The notes: generated by a model from the letters alone, not told the origin. DNA of 64,000 bases from Membranipora membranacea (GCA_914767715.1 OU612074.1:9253501-9317500), one strand, 5' to 3'. Shown: positions 1 through 14,252, numbered from the stretch's first letter. Numbers and translations are program-made.

Positions 1-215
1 GTACGAGTACCTAACATGTACCCGACCCTAATTAGTAAAATTTAACTCCAGTTGTCACACAATTCATTATGATGGTACTCATGCTACTTGAATAAGTTCA
101 CTCTCTATCGATCAGAGATATACATGCAATAGTATATCACATGATCAGTGTGATCTTTGTGTAGCAGAGATTTATCTTGCATAACGGTTTATTGGGAGGC
201 CGATCCATTTTCTAT
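1..215. repeat. Dispersed intronic repeat, copy 1
   Basis: Shares blocks such as TACCTAACATGTAC, CTCTCTATCGATCAGA and TACATGCAATAGTATATCAC, in the same order, with 9605-9815. The family lies in or beside introns of the NUP205 gene. No ORF or clear terminal repeats were seen; it is probably a short non-autonomous element. The rest of the sequence up to the first exon (215-494) shows nothing recognisable. Confidence 0.6.
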
Positions 216-494
216 ACTGGCCAATGGAGTCATATAAATTGGATGTTTTGATCATTTAGTTGTTGTGAAGAGTGCCCAAAGACCACCCAACAATTATCTC
301 AACATAAAGTAGCTTGGCATTGTTAGATACTTCGTCAGTTAACATCAGTATAACTGATCGTTAGATAACTATACAATACAGAACTATCTCGAAACAGAGC
401 CATCAGGATAATTGTTGGTACCAACTCTTTCTTTTCCTTCTCAAACTCAAACACATAATAATAAAAATAAAGATTGTTTTGTGTGACGTAACAG

Positions 495-3400
495 GTGCTG
501 ACACAGTGTGAGCACCAGCAGCCAGATACAGGACTGGTAGCTGTGAATGTACCACAAGTACACAGGCTACTCATGTCAGAGGTAAACATGGCGGCCGCTC
601 AGCAAGGAGCTAATACTGGTCCTCCTACTCACAGAGAAGCACTCATCAAGGTAACTGAGAATTAAAAATTTTTAAAAGAGTTTTAAATATATGTCGGTGT
701 AGTATTCATTGAAATAGTAGTTGGGTTGATGTGTTTGATAAAGTTCTGCCATTCAATTCATTTTGAGAAGGGAATTCATATTGCCTGTTGGAATTCCATA
801 TCATACGTGCAAGTTGATTGCTATCTACCTGTCATGAAGATGGATTCTGGCCTCGGAGTCAGCTGGCATTATTTTGCGTCCCTTCTGGTCTGAGCCATGC
901 GCTTGATATATCTTTCATGGCTATTGTAGTTATTCTTATTTCCATGCGACTCAACTTTGCAAAACAATCATTTTAAGAGGTAACCAGGGGCCAAGATTAC
1001 TAGTGTCACTGCTGATAAATATAACATCTTGGTGATTCTGAAGCAACAGTTCCTTTAACAATTACGCAGCTGTTCTTTTAAAGGCTATATGACAAATGCA
1101 GGGTCACCATGATTATACCATTTTAAACAGCTCAAAAAGTTCTCAAGATGCTGACAAGTTCTCTGTAATTTCAAGAAATTTTGGAAATTTGGAATTTGAT
1201 TTCAAAGCTGTTCCTTTAAAGTTTACGCAGTTGTGCCTTTAATGATTACCCAGAATGCTCTGTTCTGCTCTGTAGGAGGTGAGAGATATATTACAGTACG
1301 CAGTAGAGTGGAACACTATAAGAGAGAATGTACACACCAGACTACAGGCGTTTGACTCATGGAGACAGGTGGCTGAGATAATACTGACAGGATGTCCTGA
1401 GGAGTCTGTACAGGGAGAGCAACGACGCAGCGTCATCATAGAACTACTCAACGCCCTTATCAAAAAGGTCAGATAGATGGATGGGCTTGCTTTGTATGAA
1501 ATTGCCTCAGTATGATAATATCCTATTTAAGAACTTGACACAGTCATCTAAAATCATGTATGTAGATCAGCTGGGTTTGATTATGCACTTACTGCGAGGG
1601 CTGTGAAATCCCTTAAACAAATCTGACATCATTATTCAGAGTTTGAAGTTGAAGGCTCTAAAAATCTGCCTCTAGTATGCTGTGGTTCCACCTCACACAC
1701 AGGAAAGTACAGAATGAGCCATCTTGTGATTAATTAGTCTCCAAACTTCGGGTTTTTTTCTATAGCTTGTTTCTGGAGTTGTCTTTATTTGCTGAGAACT
1801 CTTTGAGTACATTTTAACATTGTTTTCTTTCCTATTAGTGCCTGAGAGATGGCTCACTGGATGATTTAATCAGCCCAGCATGTGGAGTTATGCTCACTCT
1901 AATGGCTAGTCTGAGACAGGCTATGTTTGGAGAGGCCGCACACGAAGAGACATCTACTAAACTCAGCCTACAGCAAGTTCTCAAAGGCATACTCAATCTC
2001 ATAGTCACAAGCAGTAAGTCGAACTTATTTAACTGGCTGGTACGTTGCGGCGCTTAAAGACTATCCAAATATCAAAGCATGTTATAGTCAGGCAGTTACT
2101 TAGGATAGGATAAAGTTGTGTCAGATTTGCATGGTCCAAAAGTTCAATGCTCTACTTGGCATGAATTAATTATGGTGGAAAGCGTGCCTTCCATAACGAA
2201 AGGTAGCTCCAATTCTCTGCATTATGATGTCACAATCGTCTCTCGGAAGTGATTGTATCTTGTATTGCACATAAGTAACTGCCTGACTATAACATGCTTT
2301 AGTCTTTTATGTTGGTTAAAGTCGCAAGGTTCAGTCACTAACCACATTCCGAAGAAATTATTTTGTTTATATGATGGCCACACCATTAGATCTATATATG
2401 TGATGATTTCTCCGTTTTACAGGCAGCTCTTTACAGAGAGCCAGAGCTAACCTGTATGGTTCTCTACTATACTATCTACAGATATCAGAGCCTCCTCTCA
2501 CAAAGAGCACCGATCCTTGTAAGTAATTAAATAGTCAGGCCAACGTAGTGTGAGTGTAAGGTAATACTCTCAGCTGAGGTGACCTCGTAATGATGTATGG
2601 TTTACTTCAAAAGCACCACTTAGAATTTCCGATATATGTTTAAGACAAAGGTCCTCAAATCAGAGTGTAAGTTAGCTTCTGTCTGTGTAAGGCAGAGGAT
2701 TGTCAACCGAGCACACTGACATTGAGATTACACTATTAGGATGTGTATCTCTGATCATAAGAGAACCTCATCAGCGCCTGCATCTTATTCTGGAAAGAGA
2801 ACATGGGCTGTCACATCAAATTCCTTGTGATGGCACTAAAGGTAAACAGGGTAGTTCACTGTCTATTAATAGGAGATATGCTACAATAGTGCGATCAGTG
2901 TCGCCAATTAATACACCTTACCTCAGTGATTTACAGTTTTCTTCGAAGCACCACTTACTTACTTACTTATGTTACTCTAAGTCAGGTCATGAGTTAAATT
3001 CTGTATCTCTTTATTAAAGTTGGTAGAAATGACACTTTCCACTGAAAACATTTGAGGTTTTCGAGCTCCTGTGTTTTTTATATATAATTGAAATGTTTAT
3101 TCAACTACCACCACCAATGATAATCTCCAAGTATATTGATATGAAATGCTACTTTTACAGTACAAGATGGAGGCATTGCTGCAGCAGTGATTGGACGAGA
3201 GCCGACCAATGAGAGGCTAGCTAAGGAGAGTCTCGCTGTAATCAATGGATTTGGAGACGCACTGTTAGAGGCAATATGCAGAGATGCTTTTGATGGTCTC
3301 AATGTTAGCAGAGTAAGTATTGAGATTGCACTAAAATTTGACGTGCTTATTGCTTGCTGTATAACTGGATTTGAAAATTATGAACTTTTTGTAGAATATA

Positions 3401-6400
3401 GGAATTCTGTCTTGTTATTTCATCCTACATAATTGTCTATCTTCTAATTGGGCAGACTGGTTAGTTACATGTCGATCCATATCGCATTGCGCTTCGATTA
3501 TTAAGCAAACAAAGTTCTCACTAAGAGTTTTACACAATATCAGGCCCTCTTATAGTGTGTGGTAAATTAGTCATCCTCAATCGTAGCCTGACGATGGTTT
3601 ATTGGGTGGGAGGGGGACCAGGTCCTGACTTTTGCTACCCGATTAACAAATCAAGCATTGCAAGAAAGACTACCTAAAAGTGGTTGTGAGGGTGCTATCC
3701 ATGGGTTCTATCTAACAGTGTTTTGTTTTCACAGCGTTACTGACAGGACACATTTTTAGCGAGCGTTGGAGTTGTGTTCTCCTTGAGGTAATAGTTCAAT
3801 GAGATAACAACTCCCTATTTTGCTAGCGTTTCTGACATCGCATCAAAATGAGTGGTTTTACAATAATAATTTCATAATTTGATATATTCGTTTAATTACA
3901 GATGCTGGCGCTGTCTTGTCTGGATAGTATAATAGCCCTGGATACATCCACACATCAGGTCCTGAGATTTATAACAGCACACGGATATATGAGGCATCTG
4001 GTCGAATCACTCGTAAGTAACAGTAATAATATCTGCAATTAGATGTCTTATACTCACATGATTAATTTGAAAGCGTTTTTTTGAATTATTACATTTAAAG
4101 GAGGCTTATGTGGAAAAAGACAGTTTTGATCCAAGTTGCCACCGGCTGGATGGGTGCAACTTAAAATGGAGGCAAATTGGATCATACTGTTGGACTGCCA
4201 TCCAAGTGGTGACACAGGTGTATTTTGATTCCTAGGAAACCATTTCTTAGTTCATTGTCCGTTCCAACCCATTGCACCCTCAGCTGTCGATAGTTCTAGT
4301 TGTAGCTCTAGTTGCTAGCTAGTTATGATATTGAAAACCGTTTGATTATCTAATGTTAGCTCTAGTTATATTTGAAGAAATGCAATGACCCGTTTGGATG
4401 TTGTGTGTAAATCATGTTTTGTGATGTCTGGTGATCACCTCGTAAAAATAGGATGGGACAACTTTCAACTCCCAGAATTCAATTGCGAATGAAATGAATT
4501 CCCATTCCTTTCATGCAGAATTATATAATCTTGATACAGTCAGCCTGTACGTCATTGTGTGTGTTTATAGGTACAGTCGGATAAGGTGTTACTTCGGAGT
4601 CTGAATCCCTCTGAGCCTCTCAGGCATCTGTACATATATGAGAGCACAATGTCTCTACTAACAAGGCTGGCTATGTCGGCCCAGGGAGCATCCGCCCTGC
4701 TCGGGTCAAGCCTCATGAACAAACTTGCGGAATGTGCCGTGTACGACGCCAGGCCTAACGCCTCACATCACAGGTATGAATACAAACTTGCGGAATGTTT
4801 GAATTGCTGCAGAGCCAAACAGGAGTTTCTGTATGTATCGATCATGGTGTGGTTGTTGTAGTATTGTTGCTTAGGTTAGCTCAAGTCAGCAAAGATCTAC
4901 AAAAAGCCTGGAAAGCCCTAGCTGTTTCGCAGGAATGCCTTGATTTATAATTGGACTGAGTACCCATACTTCTTGATGAGGAACCTGGAAGTGGACCTCC
5001 TTATCCAAGCAACTTTGTTGCCATTTGGTACACAAGTGTAAAGCAGAGGCCACATGATCGTGCAAATTTCCACTAATTCTTGCAAATTAAATTTCGTACA
5101 AATATTAGTCTGCCACACATGATTGTCAATTTCACAAATTCGTACTAATGATTTATGGGTGTAATCTTACTTTAATCCTCCTCAGCCAATCTTAACCATA
5201 GGCCTACAGTGATAAATAAAAAATTGAACCAAGGAGAAGTTGTTTCTTCTTGTTTATTATACCAACCAGTCCAGTGATTCAGCTTCTGGATATGCTTAGG
5301 CTCAACTATCTCCTCATATTTATTCAATTTGATTCCCCATTAGTCATTGTATCCCTTCTCCCTCTTTCTCCAGGTCCAAATCAATGAGAAGCTCAACATA
5401 TTGATCAACCATTCCATCTTTTTAACCTAAGTTGCTTAAATAGATATGGCCTTGACTTATCAATCAAAACAGACAGGAAATCAATCAAATCTGACAGCCA
5501 ATCAGATAACATTTCGTGCAAAATTACACGATTCGATTTGGATTCGTGCATCGTGAACATCCAACGTTTCACCAAATCGTGGGAATTCCTAACGTACAAA
5601 AGTGAGAAATCAACCAAGTGTGGCCTGTCCTTTACTCTTGAAGCCAGATCATTAAGTTGACTAATGACACAGTGGAGTTTGGAGTGGTCTAATGATCTTT
5701 TAGGTCCATGTTCAATTCCCGGCGCAGGAAGTCATATCTATTTTTTACTGGCACACCATTCATCCTAGCCAGGCCTTGCGGATTTGGACTAAAAATACAG
5801 GAGGTCCATTGTGTGTTGTACACCCCACTAAAAAGAACCACCTCTGCCTCTTCGATATTAAGAGTAGCCGGGTTTCCAGCAGGCATCGGTATAGGTAGCG
5901 GCATGAGAAGTATAGGTCCAGGCACCTGTACCAAAGAGCGAATACCTCCGTGCTAAAGAGATGACGATGACACATATTCATGTCCCTTGTTTTATTGTTA
6001 CCTTCACAGTATGTCAGGAGAGGATGATTCTATGTTAGACTATGAAGGATTTGCCCCCTCAGTGAATACTCGATACAGACAGATAATGTTACCATGTCTC
6101 AAACTCTGTCAGACTATACTCGTATCTCTGGGTACTGAGAACGAACACGCTGCTAATCAGGTATGTGTGAGGCAGTCAAGAAATAACGGCCAGAAGGCCT
6201 ATATAATAAGAGTCTGCCTTACTCAGAGATAACCTTAAAAACTAACTGTGTCATAATGTCAAGAATTTTTGGGCCTCGGGTTCGGAAATATCATTTTGAT
6301 AACAATTTCATTAAAGCTATAAAACAATCGGTTTGTAATTTAAGATACTATACTATATTATAAGAGATCATGCGACTTGTTTTTGCCGAGTTTTTGGTGA

Positions 6401-9400
6401 ACCATCTATACCATCATATTTGCAAGAGTACCAGATGTAAAGACTGCATAAAGATGAGTTCAACTCTTGACATTGACTTAGCGCCAACCATTTATTATTT
6501 GAACCATTGTGCTTCATTGTGACTTATATTCTAGAATATCAATCATTACTATTAACCAGGTGATGAAGTTTATAGTTAGCCACTCAGATGTATTTTATAA
6601 CACACTAAGAGATCAGACTGTGGAGACATGTGAATCATTAGAGGAGTTATCTCTGCTTACTGCTGTACTCTGCAGGGCTGCTGCATACAACGCAGGTATT
6701 GTAATGGACAGGTCAAACTTGGGTGTAGGTAGAAACAACGTGATTGGACAAAATAAGTTCCTACTGTTTTCCAATATTTATAATTATGCTACTGTTTTTC
6801 TCTTATATTATTTGAATCCATACAAATATAATCAACTATGGTTGTGCTGCTGCGTCTGTGTTACCTATGTCTGCTATGAACAAGAGCTCATTGGTACAAG
6901 GGGGATAGTAGGCCAGTTAGGTTACAAATTTGTAATACATAGCGCTCAAAGCTCACCCACTAATTTTCATGATGATGGCCTATAATAAACACTCGCTGAT
7001 ATGAGCTCTTGCACCGTAGCAATAAGTAACATGATTTTTCAATCTGTGCCGCTCAATTTTTTACACCCTCTTGACACTTGACACATAGTATATTATCTCT
7101 CCAACTGTAAATTGTAATTTGACATAGACAGTCTTATTGGGCAGAAATTAACGTTAGATTTTCTTACCTCCTGTAGGTGAGAGCAGTGAGGGTGATCAGG
7201 AGGGAGAGTTGATGTACAGAGGACAGGTATCTCGTATACAGAGAAGGCTCGGAGGTCTGCTCTCTAAATATCTACTACTGGATGACTGGAATAAGAGAAT
7301 CAAATCTAAAGAAGGTCTCAACGATCAACAGCGTCATCAGGTCAGTAGGATATGTACTAACTGTCTAATAACGCGATCTGAAAACACATAACACAATAGC
7401 ATAGCCTATACGTAATTTATATACAAATCTTTTAAAATATATTCATGAACACATGTTTTTTATCTATATAAAATGTAATTACATTTAAATAATCACCGCA
7501 GTAACCAAGATATTGTTGTTTTCTCCGCATCTACTGCCTTTTGGAGTGGCCTTTGTCAGGTCTACCTCACTCAATAAAGGGGCGATCGGATACTGGTTTT
7601 GACAGTTTTCAATTCCCATCATCCCTGGCAAGCAACCAAATTTGTTAATTCAAATAAACTTACGGCGTGAATACTTTGGTGTGGACAGTATCTTGCTTCA
7701 CAGTTCCAGTGTAGTTTCTTCATCAAGCAGGAGCTCATGCAATTTTTCCTCTTTTTTGCAGATGATGGTTTATATACACGAGATAGCCGCTAATATCTCC
7801 AGTTATTGTCGTAACGTTCTATCTAACAGCTCACACGACTTTACGTACTGTCGTGTGCTGTTTGGTCCTAGTCTGAGTGAAGCTCTCAGCCCTCATGAAA
7901 TACACAGTAAAGCCTCCACTGTCCTAGGTGAGTGACACAATGATCTCTCATGTATGTCAGCATCTGATACAACAGCTCAAATGCATGAATCATATACACA
8001 CTGCTTGCAGATCGACTCTGTGATACAAGTCTGCAACAACTCTGCACCATAGCGACAGTGCCACCAATCGGCCCAATTGACATAATTACGTTTTGCCTAT
8101 AGAAGCCAACTTTTATCCATTTCGGGTGGGGTATTTTTTCAGTTTGAGAACTCAAGCACATTTGGGTCAATCCAAACGCAACGGTGCAAAGATAACCAAC
8201 CTGAATTGATAGGTGCACATGTGCAAAGTTGATCACATAGCCTTAGTATCTGGAATAGGGACTTGGTGTGACCCATAGAGTGGGGGGATAACTCTATGGT
8301 GTGACCACCCCCAAACACATTTCAGGGCAGTCATATATGAGGCCTATAATAATATCTTTGTGCTAATAGTGTGCCCTCAAATTCAGTGCTGATGTGTTCA
8401 GGAAAATCACACAGAGTGACTGCCTCTGCCGAATTGTTACAACATCACAAAACAGATTGTGCTGTTTTAATGGGAACCGTAAACAATCACTCTACCACTG
8501 CTGTTTATATGAAAGGAATGTTAGAATGTTTGTCATGTTTATTATAAGAGGGGCAAAATAATTTGAGTGTTTGAAAATATCACACCAGGTTTGTGCGAAA
8601 TCACAGAGCTGTTTGTTTAATTTTAAAACCCTCTCTGCAGTGTAATAAACAACTACCCTTCATATGTGTAGTACTTACATGATTGTTGTCCATAGGTATA
8701 AAGAATGAATTGTTCTTATCATTCTGCTTTGTAGATTATACGCAGAACACAAACTTGGCGCCTCCTAACTTAGGTCTGATGGTTGTACAGCTAAAACAGG
8801 CCTCTAGTAAGATACTGGACACTCTGGATGAACATAAGAGACTGTCCACTCGACTAGATAGTCTACCAGATGAGTCTACGGTCTCCAATACAACATACCA
8901 GGTACCTCTTAGCTGGACTATTACAGGAAAAGTCATGCTTTGTCTGAAATCTCAATGATGCAGCAACTGTTTGTAACTGTCAGTCATTTTCACTGTTGAG
9001 TTTAGAACTAGCGTACTTCGTGTTCTATTGCCGCAGCACTTTTGTCAAAACGCTATGGTCAATAATAGATATAGTATTAACATCAGAGCACTCCCATCCC
9101 AACTCTTTCCGTGAATGAAGATATTACACTCATAACCATAATGAAATTAATAAGTAATTGGATTTTAATCATCGACTGAACCTAATTTCTATCGTACTCA
9201 AACTTAACATAACCATGAGTGCTCATATACTTCTTGCTATAGAATGAAACTAAAGATTAATTGAGTGTTTATAGCCATCCGAAATTGACATTATAAAACT
9301 CTCGCCATCAACCTAAAACCATGTTGTTGTTTTTTTTATCTTGTAGAACATCCCATCATCTGAAGGCCATCACAGTGAGAGCCGACAGTCCCTAACAGCG

Positions 9401-10816
9401 TCCCTAGAGAGACAGACGCATATTATACATTTACTATCCTCTATAATAGAGAACTGCCTCTATGTTGTGTGGAAACACTTAGACTTTTACTTAGTAAGCT
9501 GCGTGCCGTTAGATCAGGACACGACGTTATTCCAGAGCCATCACCAGCTGAGTAATCAGACCGGCAGCGCTGCCAATCAGAGCAGTATGAGGAAGCTAAC
9601 AGGTATGACATCGAGACTACACTATTATCATGTGTATCTCTGATCATTAGAGTCAATGTAGTAGCAGTACCTAACATGTACAAGCCTCTAATAAGTAAAA
9701 TTGAAGACGGGTCGTCACAATAAATTCCTTGTGATGGTACTCATGCCAAGTCAAATCACTCTCTATCGATCAGACATATACATGCAATAGTATATCACGT
9801 GATTAGTGTGGATTTGGACTTGAGGTGTATAGTCTATCCTAGACCAAGTTTGGTCTATTTTGCCTGCATGCTAGTTGCTCCCCTCCACTGGTCACGCCGC
9901 AGGGAGCAACTAGTGTGCAGGCAAACTGGATCACCTTGTTCTAATTCTATCCATAAGAAATTACTGCACATTTCCGAGAAATGAAATAGCTTCACAGACT
10001 TAATAGACTGAAACCATCAAGGTTACATGACTCTGTGACAAGTTCTATGTTAGCATCATCATGATATTACTTTATTTTACCCCATCGTTTGTAATCTGAG
10101 GATTTCCTAGTGACCTGATAATTTCACTGATTCAGGAGGTCTTTTAATTTAAAAACGCCAAAATTGCTGTCTGATTGCTCAAAAAATCTCACTCCCTGCT
10201 AGAGGCCTTGTCCCCAAAACCCTCACTTATATACGAGCTGAGTGAATTCCGATTTTGGAATGAAAATATGTCCAATTGAAAGACAACATGAGCGATAACT
10301 TTGAGCTAAGTGTTAACTAACTGATAATTTGATTTAAAAGCCACGCCTCATTCTAATTTAAAGACCCCAAGCAATATATTCTATGTGATCTATATTTGTC
10401 ATTTTTACAGAGTCTTCCTTCCATACACAAAAACCTGGTGGTGTTACTAAGGGACAGTCATTTAAATCTAGCGGAGTCTCGAGAGATGAAATACAACAAC
10501 TTAAAGAGACAACCCCCAGGGCTATCAATGAATCTGTGCTGGCTAAACTGGCTGAAATAGAACAGGTAAGGCCCATTGTCACACTTCCAACCAGCTTTGT
10601 GCGCTAATTAGACAAGTTTATTTCGTTAAAAACAAATGCTGCATTGCAAAAAAAGTGTTCTAAACATTCAAGAACAAACATCTTATTATGATAAATGATA
10701 TAATATATAATATGATATATCTATTTTAGTGCTATTCCAGTAAAAGAACACACTACGGATACATGTCAGCACTAAGCAGAAGATTGAAAAGACTTATCAA
10801 TATTCACTGCTCCTGA
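495..10816 (+). CDS. NUP205: Nucleoporin NUP205, C-terminal part (15 exons, 5' partial)
   Basis: Large alpha-helical scaffold protein of the inner ring of the nuclear pore. Exons: 495-650, 1276-1467, 1839-2013, 2423-2518, 3161-3312, 3902-4012, 4571-4773, 6010-6160, 6560-6695, 7177-7340, 7762-7927, 8735-8901, 9347-9602, 10411-10565, 10730-10816. All junctions are GT-AG and phases match, giving 2367 nt, 788 codons plus TGA. Recognised from family-like stretches such as VPQVHRLLMSEVN, SWRQVAEIILTGCP, GVMLTLMASLRQ and ICRDAFDG. The family is about 2000 residues, so roughly 60% lies upstream; the first listed exon begins in phase 0 after an AG. No lesion was seen. The recognition is from memory of the family; the next best option would be its paralogue NUP188. 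Confidence 0.88.
2705..2930. repeat. Dispersed intronic repeat, copy 2 (diverged)
   Basis: Begins with an ACACTATTAGGATGTGTATC block that matches 9618 onward, followed by a TTCCTTGTGATGG block also found near 9725. It is an older relative of the repeats at 1-215 and 9605-9815, inside a NUP205 intron. Confidence 0.5.
5041..5620. mobile_element. Probable non-autonomous DNA transposon, copy 1
   Basis: About 480 bp here recurs at 37625-38100 in the same orientation, for example the block AACCAAGGAGAAG followed by TATACCAACCAGTCCAGTG. The outer ends, AGGCCACA near 5047 and its complement near 5620, suggest short terminal inverted repeats. It sits in the NUP205 intron between 4773 and 6010. No transposase frame was seen. 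Confidence 0.5.
5640..5960 (+). mobile_element. Possible tRNA-derived SINE
   Basis: The tRNA-like B box GTTCAATTCCCGG at about 5710 follows a weak A-box-like stretch near 5675. About 200 bp of unrelated body follows. Only one copy is visible in the window, so the assignment rests on the B box alone. Confidence 0.35.
9605..9815. repeat. Dispersed intronic repeat, copy 3
   Basis: Same family as 1-215 and 2705-2930, starting directly after the 5' splice site of NUP205 exon 13. It links the two other copies by sharing one half with each. Confidence 0.6.
9859..9925. repeat. Long hairpin in the last large NUP205 intron
   Basis: Two 24-nt arms, 9859-9882 and 9902-9925, are complementary at 22 of 24 positions around a 19-nt loop. 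The core is CTAGTTGCTCCC pairing with GGGAGCAACTAG. It directly follows the dispersed repeat at 9605-9815. Confidence 0.8.
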
Positions 10817-10854
10817 GATAAATATGTGTGTTTAGTCTTAGCTAAAACGAAAAC

Positions 10855-10860
10855 AATAAA
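10855..10860 (+). terminator. Poly(A) signal of NUP205
   Basis: AATAAA lies 39 nt after the NUP205 stop codon, on the same strand, at the usual distance for a short 3' UTR. Confidence 0.6.
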
Positions 10861-12653
10861 CGATGTAATCTTATGATTTGCAACTTATGTTGTGATTTCC
10901 ATCCATAGCAGTTTGAATCTATTGCTACCAACAAAACCTTTGTTCTTTTTTAATATTCATTATGAATAAAATGCTATCGAAAACTGTAAGTTAATAGTAG
11001 TTGAGCAGTTCAGATAACTTCCATATAATTATTATTCATAATTAAATGTTTTAATATGTAATAAATATAATAAATATTAGCTTTCCAGAACACACCCTAT
11101 TACTATTGGTTTGAATGTCAAGTCTTGCTTGATTATGTCCAAAAAAAACTGATCAATGGTCAGTGAACAATATGATGGCAAACAGTGCCCTTTGCTTCCT
11201 TTTTTGCCAGGCAAAGGTTTAATGCAAGGTGGTGTGGCCTTAAAAAGTAATCCTCACGTATATTTTCAGTTGCTGCAATTGGCGACAGTTGGATCAAAGA
11301 GTTACTCAAACTTCTTGATTGAATCCAGTATATTGGCAAAGTGTCCCTTATTATTCCAAGAAGAAATCTGACCATACTATCATTTCATTACAGCTGAGAA
11401 AACTTGAGAGCCTGATTTACAACAATCTTGAAATTGTTTGACAGGCCTCCAACTTCAATCAAGAACGTTTCAATTTGACGAGTAGAAATTCGGAAGTTTT
11501 ATGACTGTATTTGCCGTTAGTTTGTAGCAGTTAATAGTCCTTTCGTTATACCCCTGGAGAGTGCTAAATCCCTGTTTGTGAAGGTGTGACTGAGACATGG
11601 ATTCCCCGGCTCTTACCTTCAGCTGTGGTGTTGACTTTCATGGCACAGCTACATTGTGATAATTTTTTTTCTGTTTCAACTTGGGCAAGGAATCTGCAAA
11701 TGAAGGTAATGAACTCATCGGAAATTTATCTTTTAAGTAATTATTAACATAAAGTCAGAATTCAATATTACGGTAATAGTTCAAATAGAAATACTGCGGT
11801 TTAGCAATTGTGATTTTATGCCACTGTTGTAGGTTCCACAGTCGCTGTTGATTGATTTAATTTATTGAATAATCAATATTAAAATAAGTTTATTTTGGAC
11901 TTCCACTCTCTAAAAAAAATCTCATTTACTTACGGTTTCAGTTGCTGCTGAAACAATAGCCTTCTCAGCAGTACACTGGCGACACTTGTCGATACTGCTT
12001 TCAGACAGCAGACCAGAAGTTTGAGGAGTAGCACTAATTTAACCTGTTTGATGGTATCCTGAGCTCTACTGTTCTGGCTGTCATGGATAGCATTAGCAAC
12101 AGAGGGCTCTTGAGCATTTATAATTTTTGCTTAGCACTTGCAGAGGTCTTTTTTCAACAGTATATCTTTCGTATTTATTTTCAAGCAACCACGGAAAATG
12201 CTGTTGTGTCGGGGTGGGTTTGGTGGTGAGGGGGTCCCCCCTCCCCATCCGCCCACCCCCGACACAACAGCCTGCCCAGGCTACATGGAAAAGCCAATGT
12301 GAGAGCAGTACCAGCAAAATGTCGTCCCTAAGAGTCCCATACTACATGCTTTGATTGACCAAGTGTTGATATTTAAGCATGATGTTTCAACCAATATATT
12401 TGTGTGCCTTATAAGATGTAATATTATTTTAGATTACTTATCACAACAGACTCATAGATAGGGCAGTCTTAGCAACATTCCTGTCTTATCTACTGGGACA
12501 GCGAATAACTCGAACCAGTAGCTAAAATGGATGATGGAATATAATGTTATGGTGCTATCAAGATAAAATATTTATTAGGTTATCTCTGCACATTTAACAA
12601 TTCTAAATTTCTAAAATTCACAAGTAGTCATTCGGAAGCAAACTGTTATCACA
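10861..12653. other. Intergenic region between NUP205 and the vWA-ShK gene
   Basis: AT-rich DNA without a supportable exon. The longest open frames, around 11160-11375, are short, present on both strands and show no recognisable domain. The only clear structure is the GC-rich hairpin at 12200-12271. Confidence 0.6.
12200..12271. repeat. GC-rich perfect-type hairpin
   Basis: The left arm 12200-12218 (GCTGTTGTGTCGGGGTGGG) pairs with the right arm 12252-12271, which has one extra C. The loop is itself G-rich then C-rich (GGGGGTCCCCCC), so the stem could extend almost to the centre. It stands out sharply from the AT-rich surroundings. Confidence 0.8.
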
Positions 12654-13319
12654 ATGAGATCATATCGTATGACTATCTTTGTATCAGGTGAGGGCTTTTA
12701 AATATTCTCAAAGATCTGATAATGTTAAGCAATCAATTTTTGAAAGAGGCAGTTGCAGAGAGACTTTCGAATCAACTGTAAAACTGACAGTTTAACCAGG
12801 GAGAATCTTCCTGGTTTAACACACATTCTAGTTACGATTGCGATGCCAACATATTATTGTTATTGTTAATTGTTATATGATGTTACAACCCAAACTGCCA
12901 ATTGTGTTGCTGGATTTGTAAGATGGGACTGTTTACTATATTTATTTAGTAAGATTTCAAATAATATATACTGGATGTTGGATTTCCATTAATTGCAGCG
13001 CTAATCCTATGTGTGGCAGCAGCGGTGGTTTCAGCAGATAATGAATGTGTCATACAGCCAGCTGATATTGTACTTATTGTTGATGGTAGTGGCAGTGTTG
13101 GGGACGATGGATGGACTAAGGTAACAATTGCATAAATAACATCACCTTCAATTGTGTGTTGTATTACCTCCAGAGTAGGAACACAATCACTGTTTCCATA
13201 TGTTGACACGACGTTGGTTTTAAGCCCAATCGATACATGGGTTTAGCATTTATGTCAACTTTTGCATGCATCGATAGTAGGAATTTCTTTATGCGATACT
13301 GTTTTGAATCACACAAATG

Positions 13320-13500
13320 TATAAGGTGGCGTGGATGAATGGATGGATCGTGCGCTTGCACATGTTGACTTCTATTGGCAATGACACCGGAGGCCTGGGT
13401 TCAAATCCCAGCTGTGGCAGATGTCTTTTCATGTTTATTCCATCATGGAAATCGTAAGCATTCATCATTCGTAATGGAAGTAGACCACTCATCTCATTCG
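13320..13500 (+). mobile_element. tRNA-derived SINE in vWA gene intron 2
   Basis: A B box GGGTTCAAATCCCAG at about 13394 lies some 65 bp after an A-box-like GGATGAATGGATGG. It is intronic, between exons 13120 and 13617. It cannot be folded into a clean tRNA, so it is a SINE head and not a tRNA gene. Confidence 0.55.
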
Positions 13501-14252
13501 AAGCATGGAATTGAAGTGAATGTGGAATGTCTTATGTATGCTTATGAAAGATGTGGTTGCTGTCAGACTTTATTGTTTTACATTACTATACCCTAAATGT
13601 TGTTCTGTTGTTTCAGTCTCTTAAGTTCATGGCTGGCCTTGTCAATGGATTCAATGTTGGTAGAAACAATGTACGTGTCGGGATGATCCGTTTTAGCAGT
13701 GAGAGTGATATTATCTTTAAACTAGACAGTTATTACAAAAATTCGGATGTGACCGAGGCTATTCTAAAGCAAAAAAGACGGTTATCGGGTACCTATACCT
13801 TCAAAGCTCTTAACCAAGCCAGAAGCACATTATTTCAGACAAAATATGGAATGCGGTAGGTTGCTTGGTAGAGTAGAGGTAAAGAATAAAGAAAAACAAA
13901 ATTTTACTTGACATCTCCTGGCCCATGTCTTTGATGGTTGTGATTTAGTAGTCAAAGTACTAATATTTGACCTTGCTTGTTGATGTGACCATGAAAATAT
14001 GATTATATTAGTGGAGTATAGGCACATAGAACATTTAATATGTTTTGCAGACCATATACCCCAAATATAGTGATTGTCATGACAGATGGACAGAGCCAAG
14101 ATCCAGCTAAGACAAAGCAAGCGGCTATGAGGTTAAAGGCTGAGAATGTAACAATCTTTGTCATTGGTGTGAGCAAAGGAGTTGAGGAGCGAGAGCTCAT
14201 AGCCATAGCATCCGATGTATCTAATGTTTACAAAATCACAGACTTCTCCAGC

